Origin: AWTP1-18 sp036504515
GTDB lineage: Bacteria; Pseudomonadota; Gammaproteobacteria; Burkholderiales; Rhodocyclaceae
DNA length: 64,000 nt
Reading direction: 5' to 3'
Assembly (NCBI GenBank): GCA_036504515.1
Contig: DASXVA010000007.1
Span: forward strand, 186,001-250,000
The notes under the pieces were generated by a model. That model saw only the letters and a program-made list of their open reading frames with translations, did no database searches and was not told where the DNA came from. A program made the translations under genes and the position numbers. Positions 33,277 to 42,449 of the stretch are shown one piece after another. Within the stretch, counting starts at the first letter, position 1. Every line of letters begins with the position of its first letter.

Positions 33277-35238
33277 TTACTGCTTCAATGCTTTCAACGC
33301 TTCCAATTGCTGCTTCAGCGCAGCACGTGCTTGTTCCACTTCTTCCATATGCATCTGTTCAAACTTCATGCCCAAGTCAATCTGCAAGGATGCAACCTGA
33401 CGGATAGCGCCAACCACTTCTGTCATCAATGCGCGGTTTTCTTGCGATTTGGCACGGTCGACCAATTCGCCAAGTAAACGACGGTTTTGACCGGAGTCAT
33501 CGGCTAAGCGATTGCTGTGATCATTGAGGGCGATCAATTGTTCGCCTTGTATCTGGGCCGCAGAGTTAAGCTGTGTGAAGCGGTCGTTCAGCAAATCCAG
33601 TAAGCCGGTACTGGTTCTCTCCATCAGAGCATGAGCAATCCCCATTTGGCGGCCAACACGTTGCAGTTCAGAGCGGAACAGGGCGACTGCTTCTCCATGC
33701 TCATTGAAGACCCGTGCCATTTCTCCACGAGTACGATTCATTTGTTCCAGTTCGGTTTGCAGTACCTTGTGGTTGGTACGAAGACTTTCAGACAAACGTT
33801 CCTCAATGCGGCGCAGGAGATCCGTTTGCTCATCCATCATCTCGCGACTCATATTGTCGAGAGTGATTGGTTCTTGTGCCCCGTTGCTACTGACGATCAT
33901 TGAACCAGTGCCGTTCATGGCTTTTTCTGCAATATCACGGACAGCAAGCTCAATGCGCGAGGCCGACATGGTCATCGCATTACTGACCTTGGTCAGTACA
34001 TCGGGGATACGTTCGAGGGCGTCAGGTGAGTCTGTGAGCTTGACCGACAAACCTTGCCCAAGCGATGCGACAAGTTGCTGGCTGTTGCGATCCACCATTT
34101 CTTGGGTTTGCGCAATCTGTCCTGTCATGCGCTGCATTTCAGCTCGGAATTCGCCAATCAAGCCGCTATTGAGCGTAAACATCTCCGCCAGATCAGATCG
34201 TTGAATTTCCATAGCAGAGCGACCTTGGTCAAGGGCTTGCTGATGCATGCGGTTGCCTTCTGTCAAACGATCATCAAGACGGGCCAGCAATTCCTGCATT
34301 GTTACCTGGGCGCCAACAAGCGCATCACCTCCACTGGTTTCAACCAAGCTACGAATGTTGTGATCCAGGCCCGCTAAGGAGACGCCTAATTGAGAAAATG
34401 AAATCTCCAGCTCTCGCGCCAAACGATCAATGGAGTTGGTGAGTATCCCTGACATCGTATCAACCACCTTGGCCAGGGTGACGGGGCCAGTTTTGGACAA
34501 TGCAAGGTTAAGGTATTGAGATACTTCTGAGCCAAGTAGGGAATGCAGTTCGCGGACACAGCCCCGTGAAGCCACCATCATGAAGCCGAGAATAATGGAG
34601 CCCAGCAGGCCAAACATGGAAGCCGAAAAAGCGATAGCCATGCTGCTCATAGGTGCCTGCATTCGTGTGACCATTTCACGGAACACGCTGAACAGGTCTG
34701 CAGAGTTCACATCCAGTGCGCCAAAGGAAGACACCATTCGGCCGATGTCATCCAGGGCAGAGAGAAGACCGATAAATGTTCCGAGCAATCCAAGACCCAC
34801 CAACAGACTCGTTAAAAATTGGGGCAGGGCGTGACGAACTTCCAAACGACTTTGAGCACTATGGAGTTCGTGCTCAATCGCTGACTGTTCTTGGTGAGAA
34901 ATGCTACGGCCAACGGACACGGCGATCATGCGGAGCACGTAGGTAATATCAACATCAAATTTATTGCACAGGGCGATCAACTCTTCCGAATTTTTCCCGT
35001 TGCGTAACTCACGGGTGAACGTATCGAGAATCTTTGCCTCGTGCATTACCTTATGCACTCCCCAAATAATGAGGAGGCCGCCAAACAGGGTTACCGCGAA
35101 GATCGTGTAATTAATCTGCGGGTGGGGGTTATGTTCAAGCGTATTGATTATTGCCTTAGAAAAGGTCGCTGCCCCTAATAGCAAAATGATGAAAGGCAGG
35201 GCGGTATAGAGATAATAAATTCGCAGACGTTTGTACAT
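33277..35238 (-). CDS. MotA/TolQ/ExbB-like proton-channel protein, SiiB-like
   Basis: A 653-residue inner-membrane protein. Four membrane segments are visible: two near the N-terminus (about 10-30 and 45-62) and two in the MotA/ExbB-like part (QFLTSLLVGLGLLGTFIGLL near 140-165 and MAIAFSASMFGLLGSIILGF near 200-222). GLLGTFIGL is the typical TM3 signature of this superfamily. After about residue 230 there is a 400-residue, mostly helical cytoplasmic tail with coiled-coil character (LARLDDRLTEGNRMHQQAL). In Salmonella SPI-4, SiiB pairs with SiiA to form a proton channel that controls the giant adhesin SiiE. The SiiA-type partner is two genes upstream here. Confidence 0.85.
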   Translation of the reverse strand: MYKRLRIYYLYTALPFIILLLGAATFSKAIINTLEHNPHPQINYTIFAVTLFGGLLIIWGVHKVMHEAKILDTFTRELRNGKNSEELIALCNKFDVDITYVLRMIAVSVGRSISHQEQSAIEHELHSAQSRLEVRHALPQFLTSLLVGLGLLGTFIGLLSALDDIGRMVSSFGALDVNSADLFSVFREMVTRMQAPMSSMAIAFSASMFGLLGSIILGFMMVASRGCVRELHSLLGSEVSQYLNLALSKTGPVTLAKVVDTMSGILTNSIDRLARELEISFSQLGVSLAGLDHNIRSLVETSGGDALVGAQVTMQELLARLDDRLTEGNRMHQQALDQGRSAMEIQRSDLAEMFTLNSGLIGEFRAEMQRMTGQIAQTQEMVDRNSQQLVASLGQGLSVKLTDSPDALERIPDVLTKVSNAMTMSASRIELAVRDIAEKAMNGTGSMIVSSNGAQEPITLDNMSREMMDEQTDLLRRIEERLSESLRTNHKVLQTELEQMNRTRGEMARVFNEHGEAVALFRSELQRVGRQMGIAHALMERTSTGLLDLLNDRFTQLNSAAQIQGEQLIALNDHSNRLADDSGQNRRLLGELVDRAKSQENRALMTEVVGAIRQVASLQIDLGMKFEQMHMEEVEQARAALKQQLEALKALKQ

Positions 35239-35265
35239 GGCACAGACCTTGGCAGGATGGCAGGT

Positions 35266-36585
35266 TTATCGTGGATCTCGGAATGCACCATCGCGAAAAC
35301 GGAGCAATGGTGAAAGTATGTAAGACAAAACTGTACGTTTGCCGACGACAATGTCGGCCTCAGCCGTCATGCCCGGTAAGGGCACAAGCCCATCATGGGC
35401 TTGCGCTGCAGCACTTAGGCGGACGCGGTAGTAGCGCTCACCACGATCTTCGTTCAGCGTATCGGCACTGACTTCATCAACGCGGCCATTGAGCATGCCG
35501 AAGGTTGCATAGTCATAAGCACCGAAGCGAATCCGTGCGGGTTGTCCATTGCGCAAGTTAGCCCGGTCATTGGGACGAACTTTGCCTTCGATTACAACGC
35601 CTTCGCTTGCGGGGGTAATTTCAAGCAAGGTGTCGCCTGGACGAATTACACCGCCAACAGTACTGATGGCAACGCGATTGATATAACCACTGACGGGCGC
35701 AATCACCTGAATACGTGCGAGACGGTCTGCGCCGGTGTTGAATTCGAATCGTGATTTTTCAAGGTCGGCCCGCACCTGCGTTAGCTCAGCACTTGCTTCA
35801 GCACGAAATTTGGCTTCAGTTTCGGCAATACGTGATTCTGTTTCGGATACGGCTGCCCGCAAACGCGGGATGGACGCTTCAGTTTCCCGTTGTTGGGAAA
35901 GTAAGCGTTGTACACGCCCTTGAGTTTCGAGCAGTTCCAATTGGGATGCTGCGCCTTTTCTACGTAAGTCCTCAATGATGCCAGCTTGTTTTTGAGCTAC
36001 TTCCAACTCTGAAGTGATATTCCTTCGACGAGTTTCAGCTTCGTTTATTTCGCTACGTTTCTGGCTGCTTTGCTCGCGGAGCACTGAAGCTTCTTCGCGC
36101 TTTCTCGATTGGCGAGCACTCATGGCGACTTCTTCGGCATGACGGACTTCGGCGTCAACGAGATCAGCTGGAAAGGCGATTGAAGTCCGGCCTTCAGCTT
36201 CTGCCAATAGTCGAGCCTCTCGACCACGTAAGGCGTTGAGGCGAGTCTGTTCCTGGCCCAGGTCAGCTTTTGCTTTCACATCGGACAATTCCATTAGCAC
36301 CTGGCCCGCTTCCACACTCTGGCCTTCATGTACCTTAATTGCCTGAACGATGCCGCCTTCAAGGTGCTGAACTATCTGTGCTCTGCCGGCAGGGACGACT
36401 CGTCCATCAGCACGGACAATGATGTCCACTCGGGCAAGGGCTGCCCATATAAACACCAAAGCGACAAAAGAGGCTGTTGTTACGACAAAAGTTTTCGCGG
36501 GTCCCCAACGGAGAACCGTGCGCCAAGCTTGCTCAAGGGAAGGCTTGGCTTTTACGCGGAGAGATATCAGCCGTTCTTTGATCAA
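35266..36585 (-). CDS. Type I secretion membrane fusion protein, HlyD/LapC/SiiD-like
   Basis: A 439-residue periplasmic adaptor. A cytoplasmic N-terminus and one membrane segment (VVTTASFVALVFIWAALARV, about 35-54) are followed by the lipoyl half-motif (RADGRVVPAGRAQIVQHLEGG), a long coiled coil (about 150-290) and the second lipoyl/beta-barrel part (IQVIAPVSGYINRVAISTVGG). The end YRVRLSAAA.. LPGMTAEADIVVGKRTVLSYIL is the conserved HlyD C-terminus. It bridges the ABC exporter and the TolC-like channel. The TTG start overlaps the stop of the upstream MotB-like gene as TTGA, which indicates translational coupling. Confidence 0.93.
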   Translation of the reverse strand: MIKERLISLRVKAKPSLEQAWRTVLRWGPAKTFVVTTASFVALVFIWAALARVDIIVRADGRVVPAGRAQIVQHLEGGIVQAIKVHEGQSVEAGQVLMELSDVKAKADLGQEQTRLNALRGREARLLAEAEGRTSIAFPADLVDAEVRHAEEVAMSARQSRKREEASVLREQSSQKRSEINEAETRRRNITSELEVAQKQAGIIEDLRRKGAASQLELLETQGRVQRLLSQQRETEASIPRLRAAVSETESRIAETEAKFRAEASAELTQVRADLEKSRFEFNTGADRLARIQVIAPVSGYINRVAISTVGGVIRPGDTLLEITPASEGVVIEGKVRPNDRANLRNGQPARIRFGAYDYATFGMLNGRVDEVSADTLNEDRGERYYRVRLSAAAQAHDGLVPLPGMTAEADIVVGKRTVLSYILSPLLRFRDGAFRDPR

Positions 36586-37391
36586 CGGGGTCTCACCAAA
36601 ACGCGGGCACTGTCACCGCCACTCTTTACCTCGGTTAAGCCCACTTCAATTTTTTCGTTCGCCATACCCATTTCAATGAGCAGGTTACGGACTGCCATTG
36701 CACGATAGAAGCCCAAGCGACGAGTTTCGGAAAATCCGGCGGGCACTATGACTTCCAAGCGCGCTGTGCCTGTAGCTTTGATCGGCGCTAGAGCATCCCT
36801 TGCCTTGCTGGCCTCCGTGCCAGTAAGGGCAATGGCATCGTTTGCAAAAACAATGACAATTCCGCCGGAACGAGATTGAATTTTCTGAATTTCTTTTTCA
36901 GGTTCCTGAACGCGCTCTGATGCATTGAGTACCTTTGGTGGCGTGCCATCGCCAACTGAAGGTGCTGGGGCATTCGCAGCAACGGCACGATCAATTGTTT
37001 CTGCCGGTTTTTGTTTTGCTGCAGAAGCTGCTGTAGGGGCAAGTGCATTAGCCGTTGTTGCTTGATTGGATTGCCCAGCCTGGATTGCATTATTAGCTGC
37101 AATAACAGCAGTCTTTGCGGTTTCAAGCTCTCGCTTCAGATTTTTAACTTGCGTCTCTAGATCTTTGCGTTTTGCTGCCTCTGCCGCACTTTCTAGCTGT
37201 TGGGTTTTCCCTGCTTCCGCACCTTTGAGCTTTTGCGTCCCCTCCACTTGGCGGCGTCCCAGTTCCAGAGCAAAGAGAAAAACGGCAATCGTTAATATTG
37301 CAACGACGAATAGCAGATTGAGCACAAGGTTGGAGATGGCATCCACATACCCGGGCCAGAAAGTGTCATTACCATCGCTACCGCCTGTCAT
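36582..37391 (-). CDS. MotB/OmpA-like channel partner, SiiA-like
   Basis: A 269-residue protein with one N-terminal membrane segment (about 18-42). An aspartate at its start (WPGYVDAISNLVLN, Asp17) corresponds to the proton-carrying Asp of MotB and SiiA. A coiled coil (about 50-105), an Ala/Pro-rich linker and a C-terminal domain of about 95 residues follow (GIVIVFANDAIALTG.. RLEVIVPAGFSETRRLGFYRAMAVRNLLIEMG). The last part has the pattern of an OmpA-like peptidoglycan-binding fold. With the MotA-like protein it should make a proton-driven channel that energises or gates secretion of the repeat protein (inference from SPI-4). Confidence 0.82.
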   Translation of the reverse strand: MTGGSDGNDTFWPGYVDAISNLVLNLLFVVAILTIAVFLFALELGRRQVEGTQKLKGAEAGKTQQLESAAEAAKRKDLETQVKNLKRELETAKTAVIAANNAIQAGQSNQATTANALAPTAASAAKQKPAETIDRAVAANAPAPSVGDGTPPKVLNASERVQEPEKEIQKIQSRSGGIVIVFANDAIALTGTEASKARDALAPIKATGTARLEVIVPAGFSETRRLGFYRAMAVRNLLIEMGMANEKIEVGLTEVKSGGDSARVLVRPR

Positions 37392-37427
37392 TTTTTGCTA
37401 TCTCCGGATTTTCTGGGAAGAAACGAC

Positions 37428-39113
37428 TTAGGTTCCGCTGCGCGGAAATACTTGTGGTGTCGCTGGCTCGGTTGCACCAGCTTCCGTCGTTTCCATGGGG
37501 CTGCCATAAGGCAATTTGCCAATGTAGCGAGATATCTGAGCTAAAGAAGATATTTCCAAGGCATGCATTGTCACGAGGCGTGCTCGTGCTTGTTGTACGC
37601 GCTCCAAAACGTCTAGTAAGTCGAGCAGGGACTGATTTCCTGCAAGCATCCGCTGTGACATTGCCCTTGCAGCACCGTAGATCGATGTCCATTCCTTATA
37701 GCCAGCTGCCAAGCGAGAGCGTGTGGCCTCCAGTGTGGCGTATTGCGTTGCCAGTGTTTGTTGCAAGCGGCGCTTTTGATCATCAACGCGCCATTCATAT
37801 TCTTCTTTACGCTCAATTTTTTCTTTCAGATTGAACGTGTCAACGGTTCCATTGATCAAGCTCCAGTTGAGGACGACCATCGCTCGCTGATCATGCTGCA
37901 AGCCTATGGCACCACCGGCATTCCATACAGATGTGTCTGTCACTTCTAAATCAACGCGAGGTAAGAAACGCGCTTGAGCCGCATTAATATCCTTTTCGGT
38001 TGCAATCAATTCAGCCTTGAGGGTTTTAAGCTCGGGATTGCTATCCATGCTTACTTGGAGTGCTTGTTCCAAAGTCGTAGGGATGTCAGTGCTTGCCTCT
38101 TCGCGGCGAGGGAGCTTGAGTGTTTTAGGCGTGACATTGGTCAATCGCACAAATTCAACTACTGCTGCGGAGTAAGCGGCCTCTTGCTCCAGTCGGGACG
38201 AGCGCGCGGCAAGGTTTCTGGCTCGCACCCGCTCCATATCCGCATCGCTTGAAGCTCCCGCTGCTGCCCGTTGGGACACGTAATCCAGTAACAAGGTTAG
38301 CTGCTGTTCATAATCCTTGATGAGGTCTGTCAGCAGCAGGGACGTCGCCAAGCTCAAATAGGCTTGAACTGTTGCGATGTAGGCATCACCTTCACTTCCT
38401 CGTAGGGACCCGACTCTAGAATCAACGATCTGGTCGCGTCGCTTCCAATCCAGAAAGGATGGCGCATCAAACAGAGGTTGTCTGAGCGTAATGGTTTCAT
38501 CTGTTCTAGTGTGGGTATCGGTGACCTTGGCGTTGCCGGTGACCGGATCGGTGATTGAGGCCGGTGAGGAGGTTTCACGTCCTTTGGCGTTACGTACGCT
38601 CAGTGTGGGTAACAACAAACCCCGAGCTTGATCTGTTTGGCTTTGGGCTTGATCAACGCGAGACTGAGCAATTTTGACATCACGGCTGAAATCTAAAGCC
38701 AAACGGACTGCTTGCGGGAGTGAGACATGCTCAACAGTGCGTGCTTGGGTGAATTTACGTAGATATTCAGGAATAAGGATTTCAACTGTTGCCTTGCCAT
38801 AAACCGAGTCGAGCTGCCCAGTCTCGTAGGAAAGCGATTCGGGAAGATTGCTGAACAGTGGTGACTCTTCAGTCTCAGTTGTTTTGGTGGGTTCTGCGGG
38901 AGGAGGTGTTAAACCTGTTGCTCGGGCAGCCGTCCTAGGTGCTCTTGGTGTGGCTGGTTGACTTGTTTGCGTTCTCTTAAGGGCAGGGCTTGCAGGGGGG
39001 GCATTCGTTTGAGCCGATACATTTACCGAATAAGACGAAATGAGTGCAAGTAGAGTCGGAAGTGCATGCCTTAGTATGCGTAGGTGAATAAAATGAATCA
39101 GGTACTTAGGCAT
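37428..39113 (-). CDS. TolC-family outer membrane channel, LapE/SiiC-like
   Basis: A 561-residue outer-membrane efflux protein. A signal peptide (about 1-34, ending VNVSA) is followed by a Pro/Thr/Ala-rich spacer of roughly 70 residues that standard TolC lacks. The two outer-membrane-efflux repeats then run from about 130 to 535, with LALDFSRDVKIAQSRVDQAQSQ and NPELKTLKAELIATEKDI. It provides the exit duct for the type I system. It is the first gene of the long minus-strand series; the promoter must lie in the AT-rich region upstream. Confidence 0.92.
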   Translation of the reverse strand: MPKYLIHFIHLRILRHALPTLLALISSYSVNVSAQTNAPPASPALKRTQTSQPATPRAPRTAARATGLTPPPAEPTKTTETEESPLFSNLPESLSYETGQLDSVYGKATVEILIPEYLRKFTQARTVEHVSLPQAVRLALDFSRDVKIAQSRVDQAQSQTDQARGLLLPTLSVRNAKGRETSSPASITDPVTGNAKVTDTHTRTDETITLRQPLFDAPSFLDWKRRDQIVDSRVGSLRGSEGDAYIATVQAYLSLATSLLLTDLIKDYEQQLTLLLDYVSQRAAAGASSDADMERVRARNLAARSSRLEQEAAYSAAVVEFVRLTNVTPKTLKLPRREEASTDIPTTLEQALQVSMDSNPELKTLKAELIATEKDINAAQARFLPRVDLEVTDTSVWNAGGAIGLQHDQRAMVVLNWSLINGTVDTFNLKEKIERKEEYEWRVDDQKRRLQQTLATQYATLEATRSRLAAGYKEWTSIYGAARAMSQRMLAGNQSLLDLLDVLERVQQARARLVTMHALEISSLAQISRYIGKLPYGSPMETTEAGATEPATPQVFPRSGT

Positions 39114-39422
39114 TTATTTATGAATATTAAATAATTATTTGGTTGGCATCTTTAAAAACTACTTATTCGAGATGCATTCTACCAAGTGAAAGGTGTTGGG
39201 CTTTGGTTATACATGTTTTAAAGTGTTTGAAATTTGCTATTGCTAGCAATTTTCGTATTGATTTCCATTGGTTTTTATTTGAAACAATGGGTTTCACCTG
39301 TTTTGGGCGCCAAATCTACTTCCTTGCTTTGCTTTAAGTCGCGTATTCAGTACTTTCTTCCGATTAGAATGGCCTTATGAAGCTCAAGGGCTTCTATCGT
39401 CATCTACAAGGAGGAGTTGCAC
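39114..39422. other. 309-base AT-rich divergent region (secretion operon / cytochrome c)
   Basis: It contains the promoters of the secretion operon (minus) and of the cytochrome gene (plus). I see a perfect 12-base palindrome ATTGCTAGCAAT at 39239-39250. On the minus strand CTTGGTAGAATGC (39186-39174) partly resembles the RfaH ops element. The AT content is clearly higher than in the flanking genes. Confidence 0.5.
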
Positions 39423-39746
39423 ATGAAGTTCAGTAAAGTTCTGGTGTGCCTGTCAGTTTCTGTTGCTGCCTTGAGTCCGGCTGCACATGCCAGCCTTCAA
39501 TTGGCCCAAAAGGGTGGCTGCATCGGTTGCCATGCGACTGACAAGAAATTGGTTGGGCCGTCTTACAAAGATGTCGCCGATAAATACAAGGGTCAGAAAG
39601 ACGCTTCTGCCAAGTTGTTTGACAAAGTGCGCCATGGCGGAACAGGGGTGTGGGGTACCATTCCCATGCCGCCCAGTGGTGCTGACAAGCTGAGTGATGC
39701 GGATTTGAAGGCAGTGATCGAATGGGTGCTCAAGGGCGCTGCATAG
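39423..39746 (+). CDS. Periplasmic class I cytochrome c (c5/c551-like)
   Basis: A 107-residue protein. A signal peptide (about 1-22, ending AHA) is followed by one heme-binding CIGCH motif and LVGPSYKDVADKYKGQ. The methionine ligand is in IPMPPSGADKLSD, and the C-terminal helix ALSD-like pattern is kept (LKAVIEWVLKG). It should carry single electrons between respiratory complexes. The ATG at 39423 stands seven bases behind a full AAGGAGGA sequence. No oxidase or reductase gene is adjacent. Confidence 0.93.
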   Translation: MKFSKVLVCLSVSVAALSPAAHASLQLAQKGGCIGCHATDKKLVGPSYKDVADKYKGQKDASAKLFDKVRHGGTGVWGTIPMPPSGADKLSDADLKAVIEWVLKGAA

Positions 39747-39808
39747 TCGATGGCGTTAAACGGAGCCGCCTTTGGGGTGGTTTCCGTTAAAATGAAGTCT
39801 GTCTTGAA

Positions 39809-39836
39809 ACAGGGCGAACATTGCGTTTCGCCCTGT
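39809..39836 (+). promoter_or_regulatory. Strong leader hairpin before thrS
   Basis: ACAGGGCGAA (39809-39818) and TTCGCCCTGT (39827-39836) form a perfect 10-bp stem with an 8-base loop and a T-rich 3' side, ending 24 bases before the thrS ATG. It may terminate the cytochrome transcript or act as a thrS leader attenuator. Confidence 0.6.
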
Positions 39837-39859
39837 TCTTATTTCTGGAGTGAGAAAAC

Positions 39860-41767
39860 ATGCCGGTGATTACCCTTCCCGATGGTTCCAAGCGGGAATA
39901 CCCTGAAGCGCTGACGGTGGCCCAAGTGGCTGCTTCCATCGGTGCCGGGCTGGCCAAGGCCGCCCTGGCAGGTCGTGTGAATGGACAGCTGGTGGACACC
40001 AGCTATACGATCACGACTGATGTCGAGTTGGCCATCATCACCGACAAGGATGTGGATGGGCTGGAGGTTATTCGTCACTCCACCGCTCATTTGCTGGCTT
40101 ACGCCGTCAAAGAGCTTTTTCCTGAGGCCCAGGTCACTATTGGTCCCGTTGTGGAAAATGGCTTCTACTACGACTTCGCTTATAAGCGTCCTTTTACGCC
40201 AGAGGATTTGCTCGCAATTGAAAAGCGTATGGCTGAACTGGCAAAGAAAGATTTCCCTATTACTCGTGAGGAATGGGAGCGCGACAAGGCTGTCGAGTTT
40301 TTCAAAGGACTTGGCGAACACTATAAGGCTGAGTTGATCGCCGCCATTCCTGCGGATCAGGCGATTGGCCTTTACCGCGAAGGCGATTTCATCGACCTCT
40401 GCCGTGGCCCTCATGTCCCGTCCACCGGCAAGCTTAAAGCCTTCAAATTAATGAAAGTGGCTGGTGCCTATTGGCGTGGCGACTCCAAAAATGAGCAGTT
40501 GCAGCGGATTTACGGCACGGCTTGGGCCAAAAAAGAAGAACTTGAAGCCTATTTGCACATGCTGGAAGAGGCGGAAAAGCGCGATCACCGTAAGCTGGGC
40601 AAGCAGTTGGATCTATTTCACTTGCAGGAAGAGGCTCCAGGGCTGGTGTTCTGGCATCCCCACGGCTGGGCGCTTTGGCAGGAAATTGAGCAGTACATGC
40701 GTGCGGTTTATCGCGACAACGGTTATCAGGAAGTGCGTTGCCCGCAAATTCTGGATCGCAGCTTGTGGGAAAAGTCCGGCCATTGGGAGCACTACAAGGA
40801 CAATATGTTCACCACCGAGTCTGAAAGTCGTGACTATGCGGTGAAGCCCATGAATTGCCCCGGCCACATTCAGATATTCAATGATGGGCTCCGTTCCTAC
40901 AAAGAACTGCCATTGCGTTACGGAGAATTCGGTTCCTGTCACCGAAATGAGCCTTCCGGTGCTTTGCACGGGGTGATGCGGGTGCGTGGGTTCACCCAGG
41001 ATGATGGTCACATCTTCTGTACCGAAGACCAGATCGAGTCGGAAGTGACGGCGTTCAATGCGCTAGTGCGCAAGGTGTACGCTGATTTCGGCTTCAATGA
41101 TGTGGCGGTCAAGCTGGCCTTGCGTCCTGAGAGCAGGGTTGGTGGCGACGATGTCTGGGACAAGGCCGAGAGTGGCCTGCGGTCTGCTTTGAAGGCCAGC
41201 GGCCTGGAGTGGGAAGAGTTGCCTGGTGAAGGGGCTTTCTATGGGCCCAAGATCGAATTTCACATCAAGGACGCTATTGGTCGTTCCTGGCAGTGCGGTA
41301 CTGTGCAGGTCGACTTTTCCATGCCGGGCCGGCTCGGCGCCGAGTATGTGGGTGAGGACAATGCACGCCATACACCGGTCATGCTGCACCGTGCCATTCT
41401 TGGCTCTTTGGAGCGGTTTATCGGTATTTTGATTGAAAACCATGCTGGCGCCCTGCCTTTATGGTTGTCACCCGTGCAGGTCGTCGTCATGAGCATTTCG
41501 GAAAATCAGGCTGACTATGCTCAATCTGTCGCAGAAAAACTGCGTGCAGCGGGCTTCCGTGCTGACTGTGATTTGCGGAATGAGAAAATTACCTATAAAA
41601 TTCGAGAACATAGTTTGCTTAAGCGGCCTTATTTGATTGTCGTTGGTGACAAGGAAAAGGCCGAAGGGTTGGTCGCTATACGTGCCCGAGGCAATCAGGA
41701 TCTCGGGCAAATGTCCCCCGATGCTTTGTTGGAGCGTCTGCTGGCTGAAAAGCACAGCAAGGCGTAG
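39860..41767 (+). CDS. thrS: Threonyl-tRNA synthetase
   Basis: A 635-residue class II synthetase with all domains: TGS (1 to about 61), editing domain with HSTAHLLAYA and DLCRGPHV, catalytic core (NCPGHI, RYGEFGSCHRNEPSGALHG for motif 2, and the GRSWQCGTVQVDF and LHRAILGSLERF region for motif 3), and the C-terminal anticodon-binding domain. It charges tRNA-Thr and clears mischarged serine. It leads the translation operon that continues with infC; the ATG at 39860 follows TGGAGTGAG. Confidence 0.98.
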   Translation: MPVITLPDGSKREYPEALTVAQVAASIGAGLAKAALAGRVNGQLVDTSYTITTDVELAIITDKDVDGLEVIRHSTAHLLAYAVKELFPEAQVTIGPVVENGFYYDFAYKRPFTPEDLLAIEKRMAELAKKDFPITREEWERDKAVEFFKGLGEHYKAELIAAIPADQAIGLYREGDFIDLCRGPHVPSTGKLKAFKLMKVAGAYWRGDSKNEQLQRIYGTAWAKKEELEAYLHMLEEAEKRDHRKLGKQLDLFHLQEEAPGLVFWHPHGWALWQEIEQYMRAVYRDNGYQEVRCPQILDRSLWEKSGHWEHYKDNMFTTESESRDYAVKPMNCPGHIQIFNDGLRSYKELPLRYGEFGSCHRNEPSGALHGVMRVRGFTQDDGHIFCTEDQIESEVTAFNALVRKVYADFGFNDVAVKLALRPESRVGGDDVWDKAESGLRSALKASGLEWEELPGEGAFYGPKIEFHIKDAIGRSWQCGTVQVDFSMPGRLGAEYVGEDNARHTPVMLHRAILGSLERFIGILIENHAGALPLWLSPVQVVVMSISENQADYAQSVAEKLRAAGFRADCDLRNEKITYKIREHSLLKRPYLIVVGDKEKAEGLVAIRARGNQDLGQMSPDALLERLLAEKHSKA

Positions 41768-41803
41768 TGACCGGATTTTTTTGAATTTTTGGAGTATTGA
41801 ACC

Positions 41804-42331
41804 ATCGCCCAGGAGAAGACGCAGCGCGTCAACGACGAAATAACCACCCCCGAAATCCGTCTTGTCGGGGTTGAAGGTGAACAGCTAGGTATCGTCCCCA
41901 TTCGCCAGGCTCTGGTGATGGCGGAGGAGGCAGAACTGGATCTTGTTGAAATTGCACCCATGGCGAAGCCGCCAGTGTGCAAGATCATGGACTTTGGTAA
42001 GTTCAAGTATCAGGAATCCAAGCGTGCCCATGAAGCCAAGCTGAAGCAGAAGCAGGTGCAGGTCAAGGAAGTCAAGTTCCGTCCCGGTACGGACGAGAAT
42101 GACTACCAGATCAAACTGCGTAATGTCACCAAGTTTCTGGGCGAAGGAGACAAGGCCAAGATCACCCTGCGTTTCCGCGGGCGGGAAATGGCTCACCAGG
42201 AAATCGGCATGCGGGTGCTGGAACGCATCAAGGCCGATCTGGAGGAAGTTGCTCTGGTTGAGCAGTTTCCAAAGATGGAAGGTCGGCAACTCATTATGGT
42301 GTTGTCTCCTTCCAAGAAGCTGGTGAAGTAA
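41804..42331 (+). CDS. infC: Translation initiation factor IF-3 (start codon ATC)
   Basis: A 175-residue IF-3. The frame is open upstream of the first ATG, and family alignment requires the residues AQEKTQRVNDEITTPEIRLV. The only suitable start is ATC at 41804, eight bases behind GGAG. IF-3 genes characteristically use AUU, AUC or AUA starts because IF-3 itself rejects such codons, which gives autoregulation. An N-terminal domain (GEQLGIVPIRQAL), linker helix (SKRAHEAKLKQKQV) and C-terminal domain (KFLGEGDKAKITLRFRGREM) are all present. It prevents premature joining of the ribosomal subunits and checks start codons. Confidence 0.95.
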   Translation: MAQEKTQRVNDEITTPEIRLVGVEGEQLGIVPIRQALVMAEEAELDLVEIAPMAKPPVCKIMDFGKFKYQESKRAHEAKLKQKQVQVKEVKFRPGTDENDYQIKLRNVTKFLGEGDKAKITLRFRGREMAHQEIGMRVLERIKADLEEVALVEQFPKMEGRQLIMVLSPSKKLVK

Positions 42332-42449
42332 GGTTAAAGAATTCCTCTGCTGCAGCCTGTGGTTGCAGTGGGGAAACCAAGCGGTGCGGGTTATCAAGTG
42401 TCATCGAGGCGATGGCCACCTTGCTCCGTGTTAAATGGAGAAATCTTCG

